From positions 927,481 through 991,480 of the forward strand of contig CAXULQ010000001.1 of the NCBI GenBank assembly GCA_964251965.1: a stretch of 64,000 nucleotides of DNA, read 5' to 3'. The translations under genes and the position numbers were made by a program. Source of the stretch: Mucilaginibacter_A sp964251965 (GTDB taxonomy: Bacteria; Bacteroidota; Bacteroidia; Sphingobacteriales; Sphingobacteriaceae). Of this stretch, positions 52,212 to 61,709 are shown piece after piece; positions within the stretch are counted from its first letter, which is position 1; each line of letters begins with the position of its first letter. Below the pieces are notes generated by a model that saw only the letters and a program-made list of their open reading frames with translations, ran no database searches and had not been told where the DNA came from.

Positions 52212-52776
52212 TTTTTAGGTTTTTTTTCTCTGTTTAAAAATCAAACCACTTCCTTCCTACTGTATAAAATTAAAATTGTAATGTGAGGCCGCACACAGTT
52301 AAACCAAGTCCTCGTAGTTTTATTATTTGATAACCAATCTAATTGTAGCTGTAAAACAATGGAAATTTTACCTCATTTACAGACTGTAGCAATATGCTCA
52401 ATTTCAGGAAAGATATTTACAGCCGGAACGAACAGCTTGCTTCGATAATTATTTCCGGCAAGGCAAGTATTAGGTTTCTATGCAAAATCCTTCTCTCGTA
52501 GTTTTGTTTTATTTTACAGGCAATTATACGTTTAGCCTTTCTTCACCATAAAAAATTCGGGCGAAAACCCGTTTCGCGTTCGGATATACTTTTACCGGCT
52601 GTCTTTCTGCTATAATCAGCATAAACCTGATTAAGAATAGTTGATACTGTTTTTATGGTGATAAAAGAAGTATGGCCGGCTTTGGAAAAAGCAGATTGTA
52701 TTCGGCAGAAAGGGAATGTCATTATTTTTAGCTTTTTTGTTTATCTAAAATAAATATTGCATAAATACAAGTATTC
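52212..52776. other. Non-coding spacer with motif pair
   Basis: About 565 bp. Contains a short inverted repeat TTGATTTTTA/TAAAAATCAA (52208-52244) and the hybrid palindrome at 52644-52673, where an AC-form motif ATACTGTTTTTA faces a GA-form TAAAAGAAGTAT six bases away, just 3' of the giant gene. No gene or gene remnant that I can identify. Confidence 0.5.
52644..52673. repeat. Hybrid motif palindrome (AC arm facing GA arm)
   Basis: ATACTGTTTTTA at 52644-52655 and TAAAAGAAGTAT at 52662-52673 form a near-palindrome in which the two arms carry the two different forms of the motif, leaving only the two variable positions unpaired. Confidence 0.8.
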
Positions 52777-55700
52777 CTACTCTACTTTATAACGGTACAC
52801 CTTTCTGCCTAAGTTGCCATCCGCGCCGATACCTTCAATAATCACCCGGTAAGTGCCGGGGCTGCCTGCGTTGTAGTATTCAAATGAGGTATGCCCGTTT
52901 TGGTCTGTTACCAGGTCGGGCTGCCAGTAAATGGTATTGCGCAGGTTGGCAAGTACTTTGTTAATTTGGGGGTCGTCGTATTGCGGCGAATAGAACTCGC
53001 GCGCCAGGTAATAACCTTTTGGCGTAAAGGTAAGTATCCCGGGTGCGGGTTCTTTAGACGGGCTGGTCTTTGTACCGCCTACGCCCTTGGTGGTAATTAC
53101 CAGTACGCCATACTGGCCGTCGGGGCCATAGACAGTGGTATAACCGGAGTTTTTTCTTAAATATTCAACGCTGGCTACCATAGAAATGGGTATGGTATAT
53201 ATTAAAGATCCATTTACCCTTACGCCGTCTAATATTACTGCAATTTCACCTTTCCGTGGAGGCCCGGTTGGTTTAGGAAAATTTATAGGGCTTACTACAA
53301 ATTTCTCTATTGTATGTATCAGATCAATACTTCCACGTTTTTCAAGTTCTTCAGCCGTGATGACCAGGTTGGCATTGCCCGGCCCGTTCAGGTTGCCGGA
53401 ACGCTCTATCTTTGGTTTGCGCACCGCGCGGACATCCACTTCTTTTAACGCAATGGCACGGTTATTCAATCCATATTTGCGCTCCTGGCTGTACAGTTCT
53501 TTGTTGGCGGCAAGGTACGCCGACAGGTTTTCTTTTTCACCAAGCCCTACCGCTGCCGGGTATCCGGTTTCGACTCGCGGGTCCCGGTTATACGTGTCAT
53601 CGATCAGGATATCTACGTTCCTGCCGTTTTTTTCCGAGCTGGCCTGCAGCACAAATTGAAGGCTGTCCCTGAAAAGCAGGTTTGTGAAATTGAAATGCCC
53701 CTGCTCGTTGGCCGTGGTGTCCAAACCTAAAAAACTGCCGTCACTGGGAACCAGTGTAACCTTTGCGCCTGGTACCGGTTTGCCGCCCCTTGTTTCTACT
53801 GTTCCTGATATACCGGCCAGCTGCCCTGCCAGGTATGCCGCCGGAGGGATGACCCCCGCCAGCAGTGGCTTCCATTCAAAGCGCCGGTAACCCTGCGTAA
53901 GCATCAATATATCCAGGTTATTCTGGGTGCTATCGTTGGTTTTATTGAAGTAGTAGGCCGGTTCTTCGATATATCCCCGCAGGTCGGCTGTTAGTAAAAG
54001 CTGTGATAATATGGTAGTTTCTTTGTCCCCGCCGCCCTTTACCTTGCTTTCGTCAATCACCGCAACCGAAAAGTTGCCTGTTACCGCTTTGCCCAGGGCA
54101 TCATGTACATCGAGGCCAATTTTCACTTTACCTTGCGTTGCAGTTGTTGTTTTATCCTGGCTGATGTCCAGCTTTAACAATTCTTCCGGATGGTTTATAA
54201 AAGCAATGCGTTCGTTTAAGGGTTTTCCTGATGCAGAAAACAGCGTAAACTGTACAATACCTTCGGGAAACCTGCTTTTAGGGATTATAGCGTTAAAAGG
54301 CATAATGCCGGGCCTGTTTTTGGCTGTATAAAATGTTTCGCCCCCAGTCTGGGCGTATAGGTAGACCTGATCTGCCGCAAGCCCATCACTTGAAGCTACT
54401 TGTATACGAATGTTTGAAGTATCGATATTATCAATATGCAGCACATAGCCGCGGTTCAGAGCGTCTGGCAGTACTGCCGTATTTTGTGTCCCGTCGGGAT
54501 AAGTGATCTGAGCTTTATAGGTTTTCCCTTTTTCGGGTGTAAAAGAAAACTTACCCATCCCCATGTGGCTGGTATTTAACTGGCATACCTTGTTGTCTCG
54601 GTCGTCTGTTATTGTTCCTTTTACATCAATACCCAGGCCATCTTCGCCCACTGCTTTAAAAGCTACAACCGAGCGCAGGCCGTTCACCAGGTTCCCGCTT
54701 TCCGGGAAAAACCTGATATAAACTTTATGCTGTCTGGCTTTTTTTATTTCCGCAGTTTGGGCATTTACATTGCCGATGGTTAGCTGTTTATCAAAATAAT
54801 AGTCCGGCCCGGCATTGCGCATCCAGTTGGTATAGGCCCTTATGTGGTACTTGCCCTGGCGCAGGGTATCGGGCAAGGCCAGATCGCCATGGGCCATGCC
54901 GCTGACCACAGGCAGCCTAATCCATTGTTTAACCGAGTCCTGCTCGTTAAGTAATTCTACATTTACCGATCCACTTAAGGCCGATAAGTGGTGCTGGTTA
55001 CCCACTGTGATATAAAGTTTGAACCAGATATTTTCGCCCGCAGCATAATAGGGCTTATCGGTCTGCAGGTAGGCCTTTTCCGGCTGATGGCCGTTCAGCC
55101 AACCATCTACCTTGCCCGCTACTTTTTCCATTACAGAGTCATCGGCTATTTGGGCATAAGTGTTTGAACTTAACAACGCGTTTTTATCCTGATAATCGAA
55201 AGGTAAAAGGTCGGCTACTTTTTCCCAGGCCCATTGCCCCTGAAAATCAATGCCCTGCAGCAGGGAGTGGTTTTTGTCCGGGATATAGTTTCCGTTTTTA
55301 TCAATGATCAAACTGTCACAAAGCATGGTAATCTTAGAAACCTGTGCATTTTTATAAATTGCTTCTAACGGTATCCTGATCCTGTCTCCGGTGGATGTAA
55401 AATCCCAGGGCGTATTTTCATTAATGTAAGCTATGTACAAAGGACGGCCGGTTCTAAATGATACAAACTGGCTGTCTGTTACAGAAAAAATTTGAGAAGG
55501 GTCAAGCTTTTTCAATTCTTTCTTTTTGACGTTTCCTGATGCAGAAGTGCTGTACAACATAAAGCCATTGTTGCTGACGGTATTACTGTATGCCGACCGG
55601 AAAAAGTGCATGATCGATCCGTTATAGGCTTTTTGCCGCAGGCGGTCCCACTGAGCTTTTTGTTTACCGCTTCCCTGAAGTTCTTCAAAAACCGGTGTAC

Positions 55701-56289
55701 CTGAAAACCTGAATATGGCGTTTTTTAAGTCGAGATCAAACTCGGTCAATAAATATTTTACCCTGTAACCTAAGGCTTGGTTATCTATTATCAGGAGGCT
55801 GTCGGCACTTACTGATAAAAGCTGCGTATTTTTATTGAAATTTGTGTGGATGGCATCGGGGTTTAACAAAAGGCATTGCCGGGCATTAACTGTTTCCCCG
55901 ATAAAAAATTTTTTAAACAAGGCCAGGTGTTTGTCCCGGTCAGGATCATAACTTACAACTACATCTTTTAAATTAACTGATGATGGCTTTAATACATATT
56001 CCTGGTAAATATCCTGGTCCTTGATGGTTATGCTGCGGGTGATCCTGTCATAACCAATACTGCTGATGATCAACTGGTAATTCCCGGCAGTTACGTTGTT
56101 TAGTATAAACTTCCCGGACACATCCGTTTGCGTCCCGCGCGTAGAACCGGCTATCAATACGGAAGCATAAGGCAGGGTTTCGCCCTTTTCATCCTTGACC
56201 GTCCCGCTAACGGTATGCACGTTTTGCCCAAAAATTTTTGCCTGGAAAAGCAAAATCAACATAAAAAAGTAATAACTTCTTACCAGCAT
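52777..56289 (-). CDS. Giant envelope protein: CarboxypepD_reg-like, MG2-like and TonB-plug-like domains (paralogue 1)
   Basis: 1170 aa. Signal peptide (about 1-21), then a carboxypeptidase-regulatory-like beta-sandwich (about 25-110, HTVSGTVKDEKGETLPYASV), a conserved family-specific region to about 375, an MG2-like domain (PEKAYLQTDKPYYAAGENIWFK), further sandwich domains and a plug-like segment near 1000 (VILDGVRVN...YGPDGQYGVLVITTKG) as in TonB receptors, but no beta barrel follows. Likely a periplasmic or surface protein linked to alpha-2-macroglobulin-like or transport functions. Its first 375 residues are almost repeated in the next gene. Confidence 0.8.
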   Translation of the reverse strand: MLVRSYYFFMLILLFQAKIFGQNVHTVSGTVKDEKGETLPYASVLIAGSTRGTQTDVSGKFILNNVTAGNYQLIISSIGYDRITRSITIKDQDIYQEYVLKPSSVNLKDVVVSYDPDRDKHLALFKKFFIGETVNARQCLLLNPDAIHTNFNKNTQLLSVSADSLLIIDNQALGYRVKYLLTEFDLDLKNAIFRFSGTPVFEELQGSGKQKAQWDRLRQKAYNGSIMHFFRSAYSNTVSNNGFMLYSTSASGNVKKKELKKLDPSQIFSVTDSQFVSFRTGRPLYIAYINENTPWDFTSTGDRIRIPLEAIYKNAQVSKITMLCDSLIIDKNGNYIPDKNHSLLQGIDFQGQWAWEKVADLLPFDYQDKNALLSSNTYAQIADDSVMEKVAGKVDGWLNGHQPEKAYLQTDKPYYAAGENIWFKLYITVGNQHHLSALSGSVNVELLNEQDSVKQWIRLPVVSGMAHGDLALPDTLRQGKYHIRAYTNWMRNAGPDYYFDKQLTIGNVNAQTAEIKKARQHKVYIRFFPESGNLVNGLRSVVAFKAVGEDGLGIDVKGTITDDRDNKVCQLNTSHMGMGKFSFTPEKGKTYKAQITYPDGTQNTAVLPDALNRGYVLHIDNIDTSNIRIQVASSDGLAADQVYLYAQTGGETFYTAKNRPGIMPFNAIIPKSRFPEGIVQFTLFSASGKPLNERIAFINHPEELLKLDISQDKTTTATQGKVKIGLDVHDALGKAVTGNFSVAVIDESKVKGGGDKETTILSQLLLTADLRGYIEEPAYYFNKTNDSTQNNLDILMLTQGYRRFEWKPLLAGVIPPAAYLAGQLAGISGTVETRGGKPVPGAKVTLVPSDGSFLGLDTTANEQGHFNFTNLLFRDSLQFVLQASSEKNGRNVDILIDDTYNRDPRVETGYPAAVGLGEKENLSAYLAANKELYSQERKYGLNNRAIALKEVDVRAVRKPKIERSGNLNGPGNANLVITAEELEKRGSIDLIHTIEKFVVSPINFPKPTGPPRKGEIAVILDGVRVNGSLIYTIPISMVASVEYLRKNSGYTTVYGPDGQYGVLVITTKGVGGTKTSPSKEPAPGILTFTPKGYYLAREFYSPQYDDPQINKVLANLRNTIYWQPDLVTDQNGHTSFEYYNAGSPGTYRVIIEGIGADGNLGRKVYRYKVE

Positions 56290-56460
56290 ACTAATTCTGC
56301 AATCTTAAATACAGGGTTTTAATTTCTTGTTCAAACAAGGTTTTAACCAATATGATTTCTTTTTTGATCTTGATCAGAAAAGCTTACACAGCTTTATCTT
56401 TCATTTATTTTTTCAAAAAAGATAGCATCGTTACGGTCTATGCAAAATCAAAAACCTTTT

Positions 56461-56647
56461 GGGGCTTGTTTAAAAAACTATCAATTCTTTTAAAAGTCCA
56501 AGGCCAATAATGGCAATGCTTCTTTTACCCCCGTAAAAATTGGTGTTTGTATTGGCTTTTTCAAACTAAAAATAAAAACACTTAACATATTTTTAGGCGA
56601 TAAAAGAAGCATAAAAAACCAACTCAATAAAATTTAAACCGACCCTG
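56461..56647. mobile_element. Degenerate MITE-like element, copy 3
   Basis: Ends GGGGCTTGTTTAAA (56461-56474) and TTTAAACCGACCCT (56634-56647) are decayed versions of the GAGCCTGTTTAAA ends of copies 1 and 2. As in those copies, an inverted pair of exact 12-bp motifs lies inside (56516-56527 and 56601-56612). It abuts the stop codon of paralogue 2. The remaining spacer 56290-56460 shows nothing else. Confidence 0.5.
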
Positions 56648-56649
56648 GT

Positions 56650-59600
56650 TTATTTAACGCTGATTTTTGTAGAAAAGAAACCGATATTCCCGTTCAGGTC
56701 AGTTCCGTTTATGGTTAAAGTGTATTCGCCTTTCCTATTAGTTGTAAAAAAATCAAGTTTTGCTTTTCCGGTTTCATCCGTAATTACATCCGGTGCCCAG
56801 TAAACTGTAGAACGAAAATCTGTTGCTGCCAATCTGTTTTCTGCCGTGTATCTGGGTTTGTAAAAAGCGGAAGGTTTGTTAAACGTTAACGGACGGAACG
56901 GCTGTAAGTTATTTGACCTCCAAAACGGCCCTTGGCCATTATAAGTTGTAACTTCAATATAAGCATATTGAATATCAGATACCATGCTTTTGCTTAATAG
57001 CAAGTCTGTTGGAAGCAGCTGGCTGTCATAAGCGTTAGCATATTTATTGTTTTGCATCACCTCTATCCCTTTAATATCTTTTATGGCGATGGATTGCATA
57101 TAATCCCTGTAAAATAGTATGCGCTGCGATCCGGGCGGCGCAAAAAAATCAAGGTCCAGGCCATCAACTACTAAGCGTAGCTGCTTTCTGCCAAGCAGAT
57201 AATCACTAACCCCGGTGAAAAGCGGGAAAAGCCCCTGATGAAACCCTTTTACACTTCTCCCGAAAAACTGGAGCAGGTTCATTTCTCCTGCTTTTTCTAT
57301 TTCCGCAGCATCAATAACCTGATCTGCACCGCCCGGTCCGTTAAGGTTTTTAGAGCCTTTAACGGCCTGTTTATCTCTGATTACTACTTCCTTCAAAACA
57401 CGGTATCCTGCTTTCAAATCGTTATTAGCTTTTGCAGTTACTGATTTATAATTTTCTAAACCGGTAGTGTCTGTATTGATGTACCACGGAATATTTGGCT
57501 GCGGTTTAAAATTGACCAATTGCGGCAGTTGCGGTTGATCTACCTTTACGGCAATAGGTTTATTTTTATTGGTTGCCTGAAATATAAAAGCGGCGGCAGT
57601 GTCTAATTGGGGAAGGTTCTTAAATACAAATTCGCCGTTTGTGCTAACCGTAGTATCTTTAATTATTAATGGCTTGTTTGCAAATAAGGAAACCTTAATA
57701 TCCTTATAGTTTTGCGGTGTCGCACCTGCAACTGTTCCTTTTATAACTATTTCCTGTTCTGCCTCGTGCATTTTATTTGCTTCTGTAGGTGGGTGCATGC
57801 CAAGGCCCATCAAGCCCGACATTAACAGTAGTTCATGCGTTTTGCCCGTGTCTATATTTTCATTCCATTTATAGTCGGTCCATCCCTGTGTCAGCAGCAG
57901 TTCATCCAGTGCCTGCCGGTTTTCTTCCTTGTCTTTAAGAAAATAGCCCGGCGTTTCAATGTGGCCCTTTAAATCGGAAGAAAGTAATAAATAAGAACAA
58001 ATATTATTTTGGTCCTTATCCTTATTGACCTGGCTATCATCCGTAACAGCTACAGAAAAGCTTCCGTTTACAGGCTCACCGTCATTATCGGTAACATCCA
58101 GGTTTAAACCTACGCTGTCCTTTGTGCCGTACACCAGTTTGTTTTGCTTCAGATTAATAATTAGTGTACTTCCATCGATGTAAACCAGCCTTTCGTTTGT
58201 TATTTTTTTTGCTGCATTCAAGAGCAGAATATGTGTAATGCCGCCCGGAAAAACACTTTTAGCAATATTAAACTGGGTTGTATTTTCTTTGATTGTAGCC
58301 GACGCAGCATAATAGATCAATCCCCTGCATTTGCCTACAAGGTATATCTTTTTCTGGCTTTTTACCAGGTCATTGGTAGCCCGGACAAGGATGTTTAACG
58401 AATCTTTATGAAACGTATTAATAACACGCAACGAAGTTCCAGAAACTGCTGCTTTGGGCAGTCTATATATTTTTTGATGATAAGGATCAGCCAAAACAAC
58501 ACTATAGCTTTCACCGGCATTTACTGTTAACTCAAAAAACCCCATCCCTCGATAGTTTGACTTTAAACCTGTGACCACCCTGTTCCTGCTGTCCATAACC
58601 TTGCCTTGTACAGCTATCCCTTTACCATCTTTTGAGATGGCCTTAAAACCCACCTTGTTAACCATGCCTGCTATTAATTTTCCGCCTTCGGGCATAAACT
58701 GCAAGTCAATGCTGTACGAATCGAGGTTTTGAACCGGTATGGTTATTGGCTGTACCGGCAATTTATTTTCACGGTCAGAAACGGTTAAAAACAATGGCTT
58801 ATTATCGGGCTGCCCGGCAAGAGGGAATGTTCCGGTTATATTTCCGTCAGCAGTCGTTGTAAAAGTTTGTTTATTTAACACCCGTTTACCGTTGGTTGTA
58901 TTGATTTGAAAATTATTAAAAGCCAACCCAAGCCCGTTTTCATCTTTAAACTGCATTTGAAAACGCAGCGAATCATTAATTTTGGAAACTCTGCTGTTTA
59001 AAAAGAAAGGCGGTTTTTCTGTTCCGGTAATGTCAAAGCTTTTCGTAAAAAAAATAGATGGGTCATAATTTCGCATCCAGTTGGTATAGGCCCTTAAAGT
59101 ATAACTGCCCTCAACAAGCTCTTTTCCATAAAGGGTACAAGTGCTGGTGCCATTATTAAAATGCAACATGGTTTGCTTAACTACTTCAGCAGTTGCATTG
59201 TTGATGATATCTATATAGCCGATTTTGCTTTTGGTGTCTGCAGTCAGGTTGCTGGCATTTACTAAGTATAACTTTAGCCATATCGTATCCCCTACGGTGT
59301 AATTAAACTTATCCATATCCGCGTACAGCTTTTCAAAAGGTGTTTTAAGCTGAGATTCGTTTTGTTCCTGCACATAGGTGTTCAGCGATGATTTGGAAAA
59401 ATTGGTTAGTCCGTCCGGTTCAGTAATTACATTTTTATCCTGGTAATCAAAGGGTAAAAGGTCTGCTACTTTTTCCCAGGCCCAGTATCCCTGAAAGTTG
59501 ATGCTTTTTAACAAGGCGTGGTTTTTGTCAGGGATATAGTTCCCGTTTTTATCAATAATCAAGTTGTCGCAAAGCATGGTAACTTTAGAAACCTGTGCAT

Positions 59601-60540
59601 TTTTATAAACAGCATCCAACGGGATTTTTACCCGGCCTTCGGTAGTGGCAAAACCTTTTGACGTATTTTCTCTGGTATAAACCACGTATAAGGAACTGTC
59701 TATCTTGGCCGATACAAATTGGCCATCCGTTTTAAAGAAGATTTGAGAAGGATTAAGTTTGTTTGGCTCCCTGTTTTTAGCGTTTCCTTGTTTAGTTGTG
59801 CTATACAATATAAAGCCGTTATTACCAACGCTGTTATTGTAGGCCGACCTAAAAAAGTGCATAACAGACCCGTTATAGGCTTTTTGCCGCCGCCTTTCCC
59901 ATTCGGCTTTTTGTTTATCGCTTCCCTTAAGTTCTTCGAAAAGTGGTATTCCCGAAAACTTAAAAATTGCATTTTTATAATCGAGCTCAAAAGCAGTCAA
60001 CAGGTATTTGATGCGGTACCCTAAAGCCTGGTTATTTATGACCAGGAGACTGTCGGCACTTACGGACAAAAGCTGGTTACTTTTATTAAAATGCGTATTT
60101 AAAACATCAGGGTTAAGTAGAACACATTGTTTCGCATTGTCTGTTTCCCCGATAAAGAATTTTTTAAACAAGGCCAGGTGTTTGTCCCTGTCCGGATCAT
60201 AACTTACAACTACGTCTTTTAAACTGACCGGTGATGGCTTTAATACATATTCCTGGTAAATGTCCTGGTTTTTAATTGTGATGCTGCGGGTAATCCGGTC
60301 AAAACCTATAAAACTGATGATCAGCTGGTAATTTCCGGCAGTAATGTTATTTAGTGTAAACTTCCCGGACACATCCGTTTGTGTCCCGCGTGTTGACCCT
60401 GCTATTAATACGGAAGCATAAGGCAGGGTTTCGCCTTTTTCATCCTTGACTATTCCGCTTATGGTATGCAGGTTTTGACCTGAAACTTTTAGCTGGAAAA
60501 GTACGGTCAATATAAAAACATAGTAAAACTTTGTAAACAC
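56650..60540 (-). CDS. Giant envelope protein, paralogue 2
   Basis: 1296 aa. Same design as paralogue 1: signal peptide, CarboxypepD_reg-like domain (HTISGIVKDEKGETLPYASV), the shared family region up to KVADLLPFDYQDKN near 375, then an MG2-like region (FEKLYADMDKFNYTVGDTIW) that has little identity with paralogue 1, further beta-sandwiches, a plug-like remnant (LRLVVDGLDLDFF) and a C-terminal domain ending FFSTKISVK. The DNA of the first kilobase is close to that of paralogue 1, the rest is not, suggesting gene conversion or domain shuffling. Function unknown. Confidence 0.8.
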   Translation of the reverse strand: MFTKFYYVFILTVLFQLKVSGQNLHTISGIVKDEKGETLPYASVLIAGSTRGTQTDVSGKFTLNNITAGNYQLIISFIGFDRITRSITIKNQDIYQEYVLKPSPVSLKDVVVSYDPDRDKHLALFKKFFIGETDNAKQCVLLNPDVLNTHFNKSNQLLSVSADSLLVINNQALGYRIKYLLTAFELDYKNAIFKFSGIPLFEELKGSDKQKAEWERRRQKAYNGSVMHFFRSAYNNSVGNNGFILYSTTKQGNAKNREPNKLNPSQIFFKTDGQFVSAKIDSSLYVVYTRENTSKGFATTEGRVKIPLDAVYKNAQVSKVTMLCDNLIIDKNGNYIPDKNHALLKSINFQGYWAWEKVADLLPFDYQDKNVITEPDGLTNFSKSSLNTYVQEQNESQLKTPFEKLYADMDKFNYTVGDTIWLKLYLVNASNLTADTKSKIGYIDIINNATAEVVKQTMLHFNNGTSTCTLYGKELVEGSYTLRAYTNWMRNYDPSIFFTKSFDITGTEKPPFFLNSRVSKINDSLRFQMQFKDENGLGLAFNNFQINTTNGKRVLNKQTFTTTADGNITGTFPLAGQPDNKPLFLTVSDRENKLPVQPITIPVQNLDSYSIDLQFMPEGGKLIAGMVNKVGFKAISKDGKGIAVQGKVMDSRNRVVTGLKSNYRGMGFFELTVNAGESYSVVLADPYHQKIYRLPKAAVSGTSLRVINTFHKDSLNILVRATNDLVKSQKKIYLVGKCRGLIYYAASATIKENTTQFNIAKSVFPGGITHILLLNAAKKITNERLVYIDGSTLIINLKQNKLVYGTKDSVGLNLDVTDNDGEPVNGSFSVAVTDDSQVNKDKDQNNICSYLLLSSDLKGHIETPGYFLKDKEENRQALDELLLTQGWTDYKWNENIDTGKTHELLLMSGLMGLGMHPPTEANKMHEAEQEIVIKGTVAGATPQNYKDIKVSLFANKPLIIKDTTVSTNGEFVFKNLPQLDTAAAFIFQATNKNKPIAVKVDQPQLPQLVNFKPQPNIPWYINTDTTGLENYKSVTAKANNDLKAGYRVLKEVVIRDKQAVKGSKNLNGPGGADQVIDAAEIEKAGEMNLLQFFGRSVKGFHQGLFPLFTGVSDYLLGRKQLRLVVDGLDLDFFAPPGSQRILFYRDYMQSIAIKDIKGIEVMQNNKYANAYDSQLLPTDLLLSKSMVSDIQYAYIEVTTYNGQGPFWRSNNLQPFRPLTFNKPSAFYKPRYTAENRLAATDFRSTVYWAPDVITDETGKAKLDFFTTNRKGEYTLTINGTDLNGNIGFFSTKISVK

Positions 60541-60621
60541 GGTACAAAATAAGACTTTGGTTACAATTTATGTTATAAAATTATCAGGGCTTTTTTGAAT
60601 TTTATATCAGCAAAATTTAAA

Positions 60622-60716
60622 ATGCTTCTTTTATGCCTTAAAAATTTAAAGCATCAATTTTGTATCGATGCAAAAAGTACAACAAACTAATGATTTTTAG
60701 GTGGTAAAAACAGCAT
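60622..60716. repeat. Inverted motif pair upstream of paralogue 2
   Basis: GA-form ATGCTTCTTTTA at 60622-60633 faces AC-form TAAAAACAGCAT at 60705-60716; each is flanked on its inner side by a TTAAAAAT or ATTTTTAG tract. Lies 80 bp upstream of the paralogue 2 start, in the 544-bp spacer 60541-61084. Confidence 0.8.
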
Positions 60717-60866
60717 CAGGTATTTTAAACGGAAGCATGCCTTCATTTTCATAAATCCAAAACGCGTGCAGGACGGGTTTAAAACGGATAAAAAAGCAAT
60801 AACTAACCACAGAAATCTTACGTTTTTAATCATAAAATGCGTTTTCTTGTTTCTATAAAAATAAAT

Positions 60867-60889
60867 TTAATGCAATTATGTTGCATTAA
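60867..60889. promoter_or_regulatory. Palindromic operator-like site A (TGCAA-N5-TTGCA)
   Basis: TTAATGCAA, five bases, TTGCATTAA: a perfect 9-bp inverted repeat of Fur-family size. Related sites lie at 61602-61624 and 62804-62825, all around a Fur-family regulator gene. This copy lies between the His-rich lipoprotein gene and paralogue 2. Confidence 0.55.
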
Positions 60890-61043
60890 TATCCAATAAT
60901 GTTTTATTAATGCTACTGCGGTACAGACGTGCCAATATTAAATACACGTCAAATATTTTAACAGCAACTTGTTTAGGGACTGCTTAGGCTTCATTACAGA
61001 GAAATCCCGAACCAAAAATTTTAAGCCTTTAACACTTATAAAA

Positions 61044-61081
61044 TTACCGGGTAAAAGAAGCATGCTTCTTTTACCCGGTAA
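61044..61081 (-). terminator. 38-bp perfect palindrome made of two fused motifs
   Basis: Two exact GA-form motifs overlap by two bases at the centre (61052-61063 and 61062-61073) and are extended on both sides by matching ACCGGG/CCCGGT arms, giving an uninterrupted 38-bp palindrome. It starts four bases from the stop codon of the His-rich lipoprotein gene and is followed by ATTTT on the minus strand, so it is a probable terminator. Confidence 0.85.
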
Positions 61082-61084
61082 AAA

Positions 61085-61576
61085 TTAATGGCCGCCGTGG
61101 TCAACCATCATTTTTTCATGGTCGGCTTTCATTTTGGCATGATCCTCCATCATTTTTTCATGTTCCTGTTTCATACGCGCATGGTCTTCCATCATTGCAA
61201 GGTGGTCTTTCTCAATCTGGGCTTCATCTACATTTCCTTTCAGATGCTTTTCTTCCAATTCCTGGTGCCTGACCGTTAAATCCTGGTGGGCTTTTAATAT
61301 CGAATCGTGCTTAGCAATTAGTGCGATGTGCTGCTCTTCCATCGCTTTATGCTTTGCCATTTTTGCGGTATCTTTTTCATTGGCCTCAACTTTCGCCCAT
61401 TTTGCATGATCCGCCTCCATTTGATGGTGCTGCACTTCCATAACCGAATCCTCCTGATGCAGCTTCTCGTGGTCTTTCACCAATTGGTCATGAAAATTTT
61501 TGTTATTGTTACTACAAGAATTTACAACGAAAGCAAAAGCAAGTGCTAACGATAGTTTTAAAAATGTCTTTTTCAT
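61085..61576 (-). CDS. Histidine-rich coiled-coil lipoprotein
   Basis: 163 aa from ATG 61576. Lipobox VNSC with Cys21. The mature chain is highly charged and helical with a repeating DHxxMxxDHA pattern toward the end (EDHARMKQEHEKMM, EDHAKMKADHEKMM, VDHGGH), rich in His, Met and Glu. Such His/Met-rich chains can bind zinc, copper or mercury. Its neighbours are a Fur-family regulator and a MerC-like protein, and an operator-like palindrome (61602-61624) lies 26 bp before its start, so metal-responsive expression is likely (inference). Confidence 0.75.
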   Translation of the reverse strand: MKKTFLKLSLALAFAFVVNSCSNNNKNFHDQLVKDHEKLHQEDSVMEVQHHQMEADHAKWAKVEANEKDTAKMAKHKAMEEQHIALIAKHDSILKAHQDLTVRHQELEEKHLKGNVDEAQIEKDHLAMMEDHARMKQEHEKMMEDHAKMKADHEKMMVDHGGH

Positions 61577-61601
61577 GATTGTTTTTTTTAAGTAAACAAT
61601 C

Positions 61602-61624
61602 ATAATGCAATAAAGTAGCATTAT
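61602..61624. promoter_or_regulatory. Operator-like site B before the His-rich lipoprotein
   Basis: ATAATGCAA, five bases, TAGCATTAT: inverted repeat with one unpaired position, same core and spacing as site A. Lies 26 bp upstream of the lipoprotein ATG, where a repressor would block transcription or early elongation. Confidence 0.5.
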
Positions 61625-61709
61625 GTTTACGAAAACAATAATTATACACAAGAAAAGAATTTATAAAAGAATCGAAGTTGCTTTTAAACGCAAAATGGAT
61701 AGTTTTTCA

